Shown one piece after another: positions 9,780 to 21,556 of a stretch of 64,000 bases of DNA (position 1 is the first letter of the stretch; each line of letters opens with the position of its first letter). Under the pieces are notes generated by a model. That model saw only the letters and a program-made list of their open reading frames with translations, was not told the origin of the DNA and searched no databases. Made by a program: the position numbers and the translations under genes. The stretch covers positions 36,058,666 through 36,122,665 of the forward strand of contig CM043797.1 of the NCBI GenBank assembly GCA_023974075.1. Reading direction: 5' to 3'. The stretch is from Chaenocephalus aceratus. Lineage: Eukaryota; Chordata; Actinopteri; Perciformes; Channichthyidae.

Positions 9780-10737
9780 CAAGAGAGGTGACATCTCCGC
9801 TGGCTCTAAGGAGCACACAGTGGAAGATGCTCGCAACATCTGCTTGGGTTTTCAAGACAGTAACACGGGGTTACAGCTCCAATTCGCTGTTACCCCCCCT
9901 CGTTTCTCGGGCATTTTGTATTCACAAGCCCGAGGAGAGTCAGCCCATATTCTAGAGAGAGAGATCCTCTCACTTCTAGAAAAGAGAGCTATATCTGTTG
10001 TACCTGCCGAGCAGAGTCAGAGTGGTTTTTATTCCAAGTACTTCCTCGTCCCCAAACGAGGAGGGAACGGAATCCGGCCAATACTGGATCTGAGGGTTCT
10101 GAACAGATATCTAAAAAGATATAAATTCAGAATGCTCACTCACACATCTCTGCTGCGTCTCGTGCGACAAGATGATTGGTTTACATCAGTCGACCTGAAA
10201 GATGCGTATTTCCACGTCCCAGTATATTATCCACACAGGAAATATCTGAGATTCGCATTTCAGGGGATCTGTTACGAATACAGAGTACTTCCCTTCGGCC
10301 TGTCTCTCAGTCCAAGAGTGTTTGTACGATGTACGGAAGCCGCGATAGCCCCGTTAAGACAACAGGGTATTCGCTTGGCGACCTACCTGGACGACTGGCT
10401 GCTTCTCGCACAGTCGGAGCACGAGGCTGTTACGCAGACAAATGTTCTCGTAAAGCACCTGCTCAACCTGGGGTTCATAATAAATACAGAGAAGAGCACG
10501 TTGTGCCCCGCGCAGACTATACTCTTCCTAGGGTTACACCTGAACTCGGTGCCCTTTTCAGCTCGCCTGTCAGCGGAAAGAGTGAAAGCTTTCAGAGCTT
10601 GTCTCGCTTTATTCCAGCGTCGCAAACATGTTCTCTTCAGAACATGCCTGCGGTTGATGGGGCTCATGGCGTCAGCCATCCTGGTCGTACGACTAGGACG
10701 CTTACACATGAGGGAGTTTCAGCGCTGGGTAGGGTAA
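9780..10737 (+). pseudogene. DIRS reverse transcriptase, frameshifted at both ends
   Basis: The N-terminal RT segment (LRSTQWKMLATSAWVFKTV) reads in the frame of the upstream ORF that begins near 9236. At about 9874 the frame changes and the core continues as PPRFSGILYSQARGES, then FLVPKRGGNGIRPILDLRVL, then VDLKDAYFHVPV, then the catalytic YLDDWLL (10384-10404), and ends at a stop at 10735-10737. These are the ordered RT blocks of the DIRS group, where YxDD is followed by Trp. RT copies element RNA into DNA. Because the core is split from both its N-terminus and the RNase H, the enzyme cannot be made as one protein without frameshifting. Confidence 0.88.
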
Positions 10738-11630
10738 TGGTTACTGTGAAATGCGTAACGGCACTGCGCCACTGGCTGCACCCGACTTTTCTAGTACGGG
10801 GCGTGCCTATGGGTGCTGTCCTTTCACGGAGGGTGGTCACCACAGACGCATGTCTGACAGGTTGGGGAGGTATTTATGAAGGCCGCTCGGTGAGGGGTCT
10901 CTGGAGTAGAGACCTCCAGCGGGCACACATAAATTACCTGGAGCTTTTAGCGGTGTGCCTCACCCTAAAGCACTTCCTGCCTTTTCTCAGAGGACACCAT
11001 GTCCTCGTGAGGACAGACAATACGACGACAATATCGTATATAAACCGTCAGGGGGGTTTGCGTTCTCTCCAGTTACACATGCTGGCACGCAAACTGATCC
11101 TATGGAGCAGCGGGCGTCTCCTCTCCCTGAGAGCGACGCACCTACCGGGTGTGTTGAACCTCGGGGCAGATCTGCTGTCCAGAGGTGCACCACTTTATGC
11201 AGACTGGACTTTACATCCAAGGATTGTGAGCCAGCTGTGGGTGCGTTATGGCAGGGCCACGGTGGATCTGTTCGCATCAAGAGAAAATGCTCAGTGTCAG
11301 CTGTTCTTTTCGATGCGCGACCTAAACGCACCGTTAGGCGTGGACGCACTCGCACACGTTTGGCCTTCGGGCCTTCTGTACGCGTTCCCACCCTTGGCTT
11401 TGATTCCCCAGACTCTGGCAAGAGTGAGGGAACAACGCCACACACTTATTCTGATAGCTCCGCACTGGCCAGCTATGTACTGGCTGGCGGAGATTTATCA
11501 GCTGCTGTGCGGGCAGCCATGGCAGCTCCCACTACACAGGGGCATATTGTCCCAGGCGGGGGGTGAGATTTTTCACCCACACCCAGAGCGCTTGGCCTTA
11601 TGGGCCTGGCCCGTGAGTGGTACAACCTGA
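10738..11630 (+). pseudogene. DIRS RNase H and methyltransferase-like domain
   Basis: After the frame change near 10737 the polyprotein continues with RNase H: TTDACLTGWGG carries the first catalytic Asp, NYLELLAV the Glu, and VRTDNTTTISYIN the next Asp, ending near ADLLSRG. The following 110 or so residues (VDLFASRENAQCQLFF, then DALAHVWP, LYAFPP and LILIAPHWP) match the methyltransferase-like segment typical of DIRS polyproteins. RNase H removes RNA from the RNA-DNA hybrid; the role of the methyltransferase-like domain is unknown. The frame stops at 11628-11630. Confidence 0.85.
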
Positions 11631-12218
11631 ATATAGTGAGACTCCCTCATAGGGTGTTAACACTATTCAGAGTGCGAGAGATTCCTACACCAGGTCTCTC
11701 TAACATAGTGCGGTTACTGACCCTGGCTTCTGCCAGGCGAGCCAGTAATGTTTTCATGCACTGTCTGTACATGTACCCAATGGATATTGTGACATTTCCT
11801 CAGCCGCTGGGTCCCTACGGGGAACAGCAGCGGGATTTGCTGTGTCCAGTTTGTGCTTATGCACCTGTATGGACAGATCAGGGGGATTTGTCATAATGAC
11901 CAACTCCTGGTGTCCTGGGCTAACCCTTAAGGGGGGCAAGCCGGTTACTAAGCAACGGTTCTCCGGTGTGGAGGCTATTGCTTTGAGACCCTTGTGAGTC
12001 AGAGTTTGCAGGCACCTTCGGGTCCGCGAGCTCTTTCAAATCAGGGTCTGGCTGCATCCTGCGCTCTGTCCAGGATGTCTCCCATCCAAGACATCTGTGC
12101 AGCGGCAAGCGGGTCTTCGCCGCTCACTGTTGTCTGCTTTTACAGGCTGGACGTCTCCGCTCCAAGCGTGGCCCGAGCAGTGCTGGGCACCTTGTTGAGT
12201 CGGGACTCCACCTGTTAA
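11600..12218 (+). pseudogene. DIRS tyrosine recombinase, degraded
   Basis: Pieces of the recombinase lie in different frames: TLASARRASNVF near 11725 (the region around the first catalytic Arg), CPVCA near 11845, DQLLVSWANP near 11900, and the C-terminal block from 12050 to 12216. That block reads GLAASCALS, then DICAAASGSSP, then FYRLDV with the nucleophile Tyr. The HxxR signature expected just upstream is changed (LSNQG where HSTRG is usual), so the second catalytic Arg is missing. In DIRS elements this enzyme integrates the circular DNA. Frameshifts, an early stop and the lost Arg make it inactive. Confidence 0.8.
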
Positions 12219-12278
12219 ATTCTGGTTGATCGGTGATCTTCGAGATAAGCTCGTCTGGCAATACGGGAGCTACAATAT

Positions 12279-12345
12279 CCCATAGTGAGACATCGAACGG
12301 AGTGTTATGAATGAGAACTATAGGTTACTTACGTAACCCCAGACC
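12279..12345 (+). repeat. DIRS internal complementary region
   Basis: The block 'cgaacggagtgttatgaatg' plus 'agaact' is the reverse complement of the left outer tip (6983-7006). It is fused directly to 'ataggttacttacgtaac', the reverse complement of the right outer tip (12594-12615). Such a head-to-tail junction of the two ends is the template used in DIRS replication to regenerate the termini. Confidence 0.9.
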
Positions 12346-12398
12346 TCAGAGTAACATGAAGTGAGATGTCTCACCAGACGGCCCTCCTTGTTACGGTG

Positions 12399-12570
12399 AA
12401 GCGAGAAGAGGTGCTTATTTTGAATGACGCATGCGTCGTGGCGCAGGCTACTTATAGGGGGTGATTTCCCCTGACGTTGGCGTCAAGAATCACCGGCCAA
12501 TCAGGATTGGCGTAATGAGATTGATGCTTCTGTTTGCTCCGCGATGAGGCGCATCCCATAGTGAGACATC
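12399..12570 (+). repeat. DIRS right inverted terminal repeat
   Basis: Inverted match to 7009-7172, nearly identical over about 160 bases. The outer extension to 12617 ('gttacgtaagtaacctatag') is found complementary in the internal region at 12309-12333. Confidence 0.93.
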
Positions 12571-12617
12571 TCACTTCATGTTACTCTGAGAACTGGGGTT
12601 ACGTAAGTAACCTATAG

Positions 12618-13251
12618 TTTTTTTTTTACTACTCAAATGTTAGCCTTGTTTTTTTATCTTACTTGTTATAATTTTTTTAACTATCTTCGATTAGTAACTC
12701 ATGAAGCTATGCCCGCTCTTAACTTTCTTGTAGGGAGAGATTTGCGTTTCTTTCTCCGTTGAGTTGATTCTAGGGTTAGCTAAAGAGATGAAGGAGGAAC
12801 GTTGGGTCCATGTTTTTGGAGACCCTCTCTCAATATGAGCAACAACAGATCACTGGCTAATGAAATGGACGAGCTAATGGCGCTAGCTAGGAGTTAGACA
12901 GAACATCTGGGGTGTAGTTGAATGTACTTTACAGAAGCATGGCTGCACCAGGATCTATCTGACGACAACGTTTCCATCCATGGCTTTCCTCTTTTGTGCG
13001 TTTGAACACGTTTGATGTCCTTGGCTGTTTGATTGGAAAACATTTATGAGAACACTTTTTTCTGCTGATGGGAAGGAGCACTCTTGGCATTGGAAATGTT
13101 GAGGGTTCAAGTCCAGTTTATGACCGCTTTCTTCCCTCCGTCCCTCGCACAGCTCCTAACTTTGAACTGCCAACACATCTACACCTTGCAGGGAGCCAAG
13201 TTGAGCCAAGACACTTAAATGCAAAGCATAACAGAAGCAGGGGTTGATACT

Positions 13252-13255
<4 letters not shown>
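12618..13255. other. Unassigned non-coding DNA
   Basis: A T-run follows the DIRS edge. No gene or repeat family was recognised after that. Confidence 0.45.

Positions 13256-13292
<37 letters not shown>
13256..13292. repeat. (GT)n microsatellite
   Basis: About 18 uninterrupted GT units. Confidence 0.97.
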
Positions 13293-13296
<4 letters not shown>

Positions 13297-13561
13297 ATGC
13301 ATATACGTGTGTGGGATGCAGACTGGTTGCCCGGACCCCCAACAGTGAAGCAGAGAGGAGTTTGGGGAAGTTGTCCTGCCTCCCTTCTCTCCACATTTGA
13401 CTCTCGACAACATGCAGGAATCAAGCTGTGCAACAGTGTGAGGAGGAGGGAGAGGAGCATCACACACTCCGTAATAACCGGCCTTAATTAAGACCAGAGG
13501 GAATAGGGGAGTTATTAGCTGTCATAAGCAAGTGTATCAGACCCAGAGAGAGTAGATACCA

Positions 13562-13692
13562 GTGTGTCCGTGTGTGTGTGTGTGTGTCCGTGTGTGTGTG
13601 TGGAAATACTTGCCGCGTTTATCCATCCTAATGTGGATGCATGTGCAAGAGAGAGACGTAGAGATGCATAGAGAAAATCATGATTGTTCAGA

Positions 13693-13754
<62 letters not shown>

Positions 13755-13934
13755 GGATGTGTCTGTATGATGTACTATTGGAGGATAAGTATTCCCACCA
13801 AACACTCCAACTGTTATTAATATGTATGCAGCTGAGAGAGATACCCTCTCATCTCCTAGCTCATCAAAAACACACACACACACATTATCAATCCCCATTA
13901 AACACGCACGCACGCACGCACGCACGCACACACA

Positions 13935-14007
<73 letters not shown>

Positions 14008-14022
14008 GCACGCACGCACACG
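13562..14022. repeat. Cluster of (GT)n and (CA)n/(CGCA)n microsatellites
   Basis: (GT)n tracts with CCGT interruptions lie at 13562-13603, and an unbroken (GT)n at 13697-13752. On the other side of about 120 bp of unique sequence are (CA)n at 13870-13884 and a compound (CGCA)n-(CA)n-(CGCA)n tract at 13904-14022. The GT and CA tracts are complementary and could pair as a hairpin. Long Thr/His or Cys/Val frames over this block are repeat translations, not genes. Confidence 0.95.
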
Positions 14023-14741
14023 AAGTGAGAGAGAAGGAGAGCCATCCATCAGTAAACAAATAATAAGTGTTTAATGCAGTTTGAGACGCTTCAGTTCATT
14101 TCCATAGAGGGAAAGCTTTTTAACTTTGGTGACTCATCGCTCTGTTGTCTTTTAGCAATGGGGGAAAGTGGAAATCACAAAGCATTCAGAGGCCACATGT
14201 GGGGGAGGACATCGGCCTAGAGTTACAGCTTTCATTATCTATCATTAGTTTATTCATCTGTCTTTCGTACATTTTAAAAAATGTATGTAAATGCTATTGC
14301 CCGTAAAAGAAAAGGTGTGGAGGCAAATTACTAACATATGACACCATTTATAAAGAGACGTTTGCTAATGTTTTACAAGGTTTCACTTTTTATTTATGGT
14401 AACACTTTATATTAAGGTACACACATTTGTGATCTCTACATTTAGCCAAGACACTTAAATGCACACATATTTTTGATTATTGTACAGTGTTGTTATCAGC
14501 TTTCAAGGAAAAACTAATTACACTTTTTTCAACAAGTACTGACACAAAATAAAAACGGTTTATTTGTTCACATGGTGAAAAGTAGATGACCACTAAAGGT
14601 GCTATGATGATTTACATTGTCATATATCTTGGAGTTTTTCCACAAACGCAAAAAACACAACATCTCCGACCTCTAGAAGCAGCGTGGCACCATTAGAAGA
14701 TGTTGCCGTACCTGAAGGCTGCTGTTGATATGCAATACAAA

Positions 14742-14744
<3 letters not shown>
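14023..14744. other. Mostly unassigned; single MITE-like end at 14398-14430
   Basis: The sequence 'ggtaacactttatattaagg' at 14398 matches the terminus of the MITEs at 25.0 and 41.0 kb, but no partner end follows, so this is a solo end or a truncated copy. Nothing else was recognised. Confidence 0.45.
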
Positions 14745-14805
<61 letters not shown>

Positions 14806-15032
14806 ACTCGACTTCATGTGTCTTTCTTTTGTTTCTTTGTTTCTTTTTACATTTCATACTTGCGGTTTTGTAATAATATATTGTTGTAAAATGTTTAATG
14901 AATGCATTTTTTTTTTTATCATCATATCACTATTCAATTGTATTATCCATGACGCTTTGGCAATATTGTTCACCAGACATTCATGCCAATAAAGCTTATT
15001 TAATTGAATTTAATTGAGAGAGAGAGAGAGAG
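14745..15032 (+). mobile_element. 5'-truncated LINE 3' tail inserted in a (GA)n tract
   Basis: (GA)n at 14745-14806 and again at 15015-15032 bracket about 200 bp. That piece ends 'catgccaataaagcttattt' followed by AATTGAATTTAATTGA, which looks like a LINE 3' end with an AATAAA signal and a short tail repeat. GA on both sides is consistent with insertion into, and duplication of, a GA microsatellite. The LINE clade is not assigned. Confidence 0.5.
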
Positions 15033-15365
15033 ATAATGTATTTCCCTACTGTGATTTCATGCTTTAAAAATACATATGTTACAAATTCAACCTATTATTT
15101 AGATGTTTTACCTTCTCCGTCTCTCTTCAGAGCCCCCACCTGGTTTTCTGTGACATTTGACCTGGCTTTCAGAGTGATCATCTCTGCTGCTTGTACTGTG
15201 AAAAAAGTGACATCATTACATATTTGTGTCTGACAGAAATAGAGTTTGATAGTTTCAAGTATTTCATCATCACTGTCTTCATCAAGGTTAGCTATGCCTA
15301 TGGTACATTTATGTTTAAAAAATACATGTATAATCTATGTGTCTGCTTAAACAGGGTTTTCTCCT

Positions 15366-15755
15366 TGCTTAAAGGGCCCATGTCATCCTTTCTGGTTATT
15401 ACCCGTCCCCTCGTGTATTATGTAGCTTTTTCTGCATGTAAACGGTCTGCAGAGTCACAAACCCTCAAAGTACACCCTGTAGCGAGTAAAACTCTAACAC
15501 AGAAAAGACCTGTGTGCTGCCCCAGAACGCCTCGTTGGAGATTTCTCTTTTTCCATTGTTTACTTCTTGGGTATGGTGACGTATTTCGGGTATAGTGACG
15601 TAACGTAACGGCTCCACGGAATGGTGCTGTTACATTACGTCCGCGGAGCCGTTACGTTTGGACCAATCCACGGACTTGCTCACACACACTCGGCGGGACG
15701 CTGCTGCGAGAAGCTGGACACTGTGAGCTGGCTCACTGGTGTGGGGTCGGCGAGA
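15366..15755 (+). repeat. Interspersed fish repeat fragment
   Basis: The stretch 'ttaaagggcccatgtcatcc' onward, with 'ggtctgcagagtcacaaacc' and 'aaaagacctgtgtgctgccc', has the feel of a dispersed fish repeat related in its opening to the one at 503. It ends where the big inverted repeat begins. It includes a small inverted repeat, 'taacggctccacgga' / 'tccgcggagccgtta' (15606-15656). Recognition is from memory only. Confidence 0.4.
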
Positions 15756-17631
15756 CAATGCATTGGTGTGAAGGAAATATTATGGTATTATTTTATGTTT
15801 TAATGAAATAATTACAAAAATATAATGTGGATTATCGAATATTATAAAATATTTATTGAAATCACTTCATGGCAGGTCAAAATAATGATCATCCATTTGT
15901 TCAAACATTAATGACAGTGAGATAAAGTGACCTCAATGAGGCTGTTCATCAGGTGATTTGATAAAAGACTTACCAGAAACCAAATTAAGATGACTATCAA
16001 ATATATTTTCTCCCTTTGCTTCCTCAATAAATCCAGTATAGTTACAAAGTCTGACTTTTAAAGAACAACACGACGTTATAAACCATCTACAGGCAGGAAG
16101 TAGCAGAATTATGTGCGCTTTATCAGATTTTTAACACAACATTATTTGTTCTAACTGATATTAACCGCTCTTTCCCAAAACAAAAGACAAGTGCTGAGTC
16201 AGAAAGTCAAAATATGACAAAGTGCAAAGCTTCTCAGCTGAAAAAGGATCAGAGTGACTATGTTCACAGAGCCTGAGATCTCACCAACATCTGAGACAAG
16301 TATTGGTGATTATTTAATCTCTCAGAAACAGATAAGACACATCTTTTTGGTTTTATACTAACAGTATGAATTTTTTATTTGTATGATCAACTTTGTGTGT
16401 TTACAAATAGTATTGCAGTGATATCTCTATAAGGGCTCAGAACAGTCTCATAATACACACATGTACACAAAAGGATTCACACTTGTTTTTCAATGCACAC
16501 ACAAATGTGTTCCGTTTCATATACATGTAAATAAAATCCAAATACAGAAAAAAGTTTTACATAAGTATTTTTGATCCACACATATTTGTTTCCGTTAAAA
16601 ACCTCTGAACCTGCAAACACAAACCGCTTCCTGTGCACGGATCGCTGTGCATTCGTGTGTGGGTTTTTTGAGACTCCCCTGACGGTCAGCCGATTCGTAC
16701 TTCCAAATGTTTCTATCTATAGCCAATCAGATGTCTCCTTAAATTCTAAGCCAATCACATGAGCGCGCCCCCACGAGGGTAGATTTCTTGCGTTCATGAC
16801 GTAGTGCTTCATGTACGCATTTTGCGCAGTCCGGAGCTGACAGGTCCATGGAGCCTGCCTGCAGGCGCTAATCTCAGGACACCTCCACTGTCAGTACATT
16901 GCCACTTTCCGAACAGGAAATGCACGCAAATACAAGCCTTTATATTATTAAGGTACAGCGCCACTTTCCAAACCATTGATGAATGCTTGTGTACACAAAA
17001 ACGGCAGGCAAAACCGTTTTAAATGTGTGTTTCCTGTGTGGCGAATACAGCTGCTTTATTTATGTCTGTATGAAGTTGTTGTGAGTGTGGAGGGAGCAGC
17101 TACAGGTTCAACCCAGTCTCACGGCATTTCGTGTTCACCAACACGATTTTTAATCTATTGATTCGTGTTCACCAACACGATTTGCCCCTTTTTTTCGTGT
17201 TGCACAGCACGATTTTAAAAGCAATGTATTTCTACTGGGAATGTGTTTCGTGCCTGCAGGCTGCAGCACGTCTTTTTCTCCGGTCGGGTCGTGGAAGACC
17301 GGAAGCTGTGTGGTTCATAAAACATGTTCTTACTCAATATCAAGCCACAGTTATTGCTTTTATTTTAAATCGTATAATTTCGGACTTTTGTTGCCGTCTG
17401 TGAGGAAAATAAATGGGGCTCAGAGCCTCAGGATACTGAAATCTGTATTTTTAAATATTTTGTTCCTTCTAATTTGTTATTCTTTTCAAAATAACACACT
17501 GTTATTTACTCACCAATAACACACAATTATCCTTGCTTTTATTTATTGGTTTAATTCCATAATCTCGGGCTTTTTTGGCGTCCGTCAGGAACTGAATTTC
17601 AAAATAAATATAACCGGAAACAGACGTAGGC
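15756..17631 (+). repeat. Left arm of a 5.7-kb inverted repeat
   Basis: This arm matches the reverse complement of 19572-21453 over its whole length, with scattered single-base differences and small indels (roughly 1-3% by eye). It contains the repeated motif 'tcgtgttcaccaacacgat' (two copies near 17130-17185), itself an imperfect palindrome, and ends at 'cagacgtaggc'. Frames such as the 92-residue one at 17241-17519 recur on the other strand in the right arm, but they show no known domain and are probably non-coding. Confidence 0.95.
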
Positions 17632-19571
17632 ATTTCGAGCGATTACCCAAGATCCTCAGCTATGGTTTTAAGCTCGCTGATTGGATGTGTTAGCCGCAAT
17701 GCATGCTGGGATTTGGTGTTTATATTATATGAAATCCGGAAAACATTTTAAAAGTATAAAATAATACTTAATTCCGAGTGCTCTTGCTTTTCTCTTTGAA
17801 AGCCATCACATAACGGCGATGTAATACACGGTTCGGCTGCATTACATATTACAGATCTGCCGTAGTTCTTTATTTAGAGAGCCCTGATGAGAAGACCTTT
17901 GGAAAAAACTGGAAGAAATGGCGCCGAAACTGAATACTTGACGTGGATCATAAATATATCAACAATTAAACAACATCTTCAATTTCTCTTCACACAATAC
18001 ATCTCCTTGCAGTATCAACACTAATTCGGCTGCCTTTTACATTTGATCTAATTCATAGATAGGTTATATTTACACCATAACGGTGCACAGCTGATAGAAA
18101 AGGACTTGTAGTTTTTAAAGATATTACTGATTTTCTTTGAATGTAAGAATGTAAATACTGAGTCTGAAATAGTATAGCAATATGCTGTAAAATGATGTGA
18201 AAGCATGCATAAAACTATACATCTTCAGATGTTGTACATACACACTAATAATACAAAGTTATTATGGCTGTGTGCACCTTGTGTGCACCTCCTAGTGGTT
18301 AAACCACGTTATTGAATTATTGTTTTTATGTGTTATATTTGATTAAAAAAATATTAAGAGTACATACTTTCATAGGGGGAAAGTAGAAATATAGAAATAT
18401 AGAATATCAAAATCAAGAAGATACTATAAGTGATCTCTACAATAAAACAGTTTAGTGCAGGATGTACACAGATATTAATAAGATGAGGTGCAAAACAGAA
18501 AAACGGATTAACCTTTATTTAAACATTAAATATTAAATATTAAGCCTGACAAAGTAATTAACGTCTAATATATTGCTTTCCTGCAATGTTAACTATGTTG
18601 AAGCACTTATTTTAACTGATATTATACACATTAATTATACTCTTATGTATGTAGATAGAATAAGAAATGTGCAGAATATGACAGTTTAATGGTGGAGGTA
18701 CACACATATTGATAGATGTCTTGTAATGCACTGTTGAGGAACCTATGACCCAAGTTTTTCATTCATTGCATAACTACACCGTAGTTGTGTATGATATGTC
18801 AATAAACCTTTGAAAATCTTGAAAGGGATGTGCAAAATAGCCATAATATACGGTCTTTAATTAACTATTAGTAGAGAATAACGAGTAATGAATATACTTT
18901 ATTACTTGTTTCCATTCATGTCAATTGCAGATACATGTTTAGTCTTCTCAAGCACCAACTATCAAATATCTCTCCTGATTGTTGGCACTTGACAATCACC
19001 TTCCCTGAATTTTACTCTGGTGTAACTAAAGTCTGATTTAAGGGTTGTTTATATTTCACATAATTAATCAGAATCTGCAAAGTAACTCAAATAAATGCAG
19101 TGGAGTAAAAATACCAGGTTAACCTCTGAATTGTAGTGGAGTACTGGAGAATTACAAAGTAGCAATGAGCTGTCATGTGGGTATATGGCATTAATATAAT
19201 GCTGCGCATTATGGACACAAGTGATTTTCACCCATTTCTTAATTATATGTTTTACATTTGATAACACCAATGTGTTTAATAATGGCAACTTCTAATTGTG
19301 GGAAAAACGAAAACGTTCAGTAGAGACGTCCCATAGAACATTTTGCGAAACACAATAGCCAGCATGTGTAGTTCTGGAGGGGCGTTCGATTCCAGTTTTG
19401 GATAGACTGGCGTGGTTTCGTTCCATTTCACACAGCTGTTTGACGCTCTGTAACCTTACGGGAACTGTAGTCCTAAACGATAGCTGGGGATTATGGGTAG
19501 TGTAGTGTCTTCGGCCATCCTAAACTCAGAAATGTTGACAATCGCAATGATGCTCGAAATGTCCCTTATAG
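17632..19571. other. Spacer between the palindrome arms, with a LINE-like 3' tail
   Basis: The spacer is unique, with no coding region. Around 18650-18835 a segment ends 'gcactgttgaggaacctatg', then 'gtcaataaacctttgaa', the style of an L2/Rex-type LINE 3' end; it may extend back to about 18370. The two sides of the spacer are not complementary beyond a 9-base remnant ('atttcgagc' at 17632, 'gctcgaaat' near 19552). Confidence 0.6.
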
Positions 19572-21453
19572 GCCTACGTCTGTTTCCGGTTATTTTTATT
19601 TTGAAATTCAGTTCCTGACGGACACCAAAAAAGCCCGAGATTATGGAATTAAACCAATAAATAAAAGCAAGGATAATTGTGTGTTATTGGTGAGTAAATA
19701 ACAGTGTGTTATTTTGAAAAGAATAACAAATTAGAAGGAACAAAATATTTAAAAATACAGATTTCAGTATCCTGAGGCTCTGAGCCCCATTTATTTTCCT
19801 CACAGACGGCAACAAAAGTCCGAAATTATACGATTTAAAATAAAAGCAATAATTGTGGCTTGATATTGAGTAAGAACATGTTTTATGAACCACACAGCTT
19901 CCGGTCTTCCACGACCCGACCGGAGAAAAAGACGTGCTGCAGCCTGCAGGCACGAAACACATTACCAGTAGAAATACATTGCTTTTAAAATCGTGCTGTG
20001 CAACACGAAAAAAAGGGGCAAATCGTGATGGTGAACACGAATCAATAGATTAAAAATCGTGTTGGTGAACACGAAATGCCGTGAGACTGGGTTGAACCTG
20101 TAGCTGCTCCCTCCACACTCACAACAACTTCATACAGACATAAATAAAGCAGCTGTATTCGCCACACAGGAAACACACATTTAAAACGGTTTTGCCTGCC
20201 GTTTTTGTGTACACAAGCATTCATCAATGGTTTGGAAAGTGGCGCTGTACCTTAATAATATAAAGGCTTGTATTTGCGTGCATTTCCTGTTCGGAAAGTG
20301 GCAATGTACTGACAGTGGAGGTGTCCTGAGATTAGCGCCTGCAGGCAGGCTCCATGGACCTGTCAGCTCCAGACTGCGCAAAATGCGTACATGAAGCGCT
20401 ACGTCATGAACGCAAGAAATCTACCCTCGTGGGGGCGCGCTCATGTGATTGGCTTAGAATTTAAGGAGACATCTGATTGGCTATAGATAGAAACATTTGC
20501 AAGTACGAATCGGCTGACCGTCAGGGGAGTCTCAAAAAACCCACACACGAATGCACAGCGATCCGTGCACAGGAAGCGGTTTGTGTTTGCAGGTTCAGAG
20601 GTTTTTAACGGAAAACAAATATGTGTGGATCAAAAATACTTATGTAAAACTTTTTTCTGTATTTGGATTTTATTTACATGTAGCATATATGAAACGGAAC
20701 ACATTTGTGTGTGCATTGAAAAACAAGTGTGAATCCTTTTGTGTACATGTGTGTATTATGAGACTGTTCTGAGCCCTTATAGAGATATCACTGCAATACT
20801 ATTTGTAAACACACAAAGTTGATCATACAAAAAAAAAATTCATACTGTTAGTATAAAACCAAAAAGATGTGTCTTATCTGTTTCTGAGAGATTAAATAAT
20901 CACCAATACTTGTCTCAGATGTTGGTGAGATCTCAGGCTCTGTGAACATAGTCACTCTGATCCTTTTTCAGCTGAGAAGCTTTGCACTTTGTCATATTTT
21001 GACTTTCTGACTCAGCACTTGTCTTTTGTTTTGGGAAGAGCGGTTAATATCAGTTAGAACAAATAATGTTGTGTTAAAAATCTGATAAAGCGCACATAAT
21101 GCTGCTACTTCCTGCCTGTAGATGGTTTATAACGTTGTGTTGTTCTTTAAAAGTCAGGACTTTGTAACTATACTGGATTTATTGAGGAAGCAAAGGGAGA
21201 AAATATATTTGATAGTCATCTTAATTTGGTTTCTGGTAAGTCTTTTATCAAATCACCTGATGAACAGCCTCATTGAGGTCACTTTATCTCACTGTCATTA
21301 ATGTTTGAACAAATGGATGATCATTATTTTGACCTGCCATGAAGTGATTTCAATAAACATTTTATAATATTCGATAATCCACATTATATTTTTGTAATTA
21401 TTTCATTAAAACATAAAATAATACCATAATATTTCCTTCACACCAATGCATTG
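19572..21453 (-). repeat. Right arm of the 5.7-kb inverted repeat
   Basis: Reverse complement of 15756-17631. The outer limit is the self-complementary CAATGCATTG at 21444-21453, mirrored at 15756-15765. No matching flanking duplication is visible beyond the arms. Confidence 0.95.
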
Positions 21454-21556
21454 TAATTGTTATAATAAACAATTGTTGGGGGTAAAAATCAAGGCCTTTA
21501 GAGTTAATGAAAATGCACATTGGCCATTAAATGTGTTTGAGTTTACATATATTATT

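Larger units (their letters stand above)
6983..12617 (+). mobile_element. DIRS-type tyrosine-recombinase retrotransposon, degenerate
   Basis: The element has three hallmarks of the DIRS group. Inverted terminal repeats: 7009-7172 is nearly identical to the reverse complement of 12399-12570. Gene order: gag, then RT with the YLDDW form of the catalytic motif, then RNase H, a methyltransferase-like segment and a tyrosine recombinase. An internal complementary region at 12279-12345 joins the complements of the two outer tips. No target duplication is obvious, as expected for recombinase-mediated insertion; AGTT occurs at both edges. The RT and recombinase regions carry frameshifts and a lost catalytic residue, so this copy is dead. 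The edges are placed to within a few bases from the internal complementary region. Confidence 0.93.

Noticed and set aside
13515..14074. Long open frames rich in Val/Cys or Thr/His
   Set aside because: They are translations of (GT)n/(CA)n microsatellites. The same applies at 13.2, 30.6, 38.3, 44.3, 46.0 and 50.9 kb.
17241..17519. 92-residue frame present in both palindrome arms as a conserved protein
   Set aside because: Identity between arms is at the DNA level throughout, including non-coding parts, so it gives no evidence of selection on protein.
17915..17942. Short ATG frame 'atggcgccgaaactgaat' in the palindrome spacer
   Set aside because: It stops after seven codons and no splice donor is near; no support for an exon.
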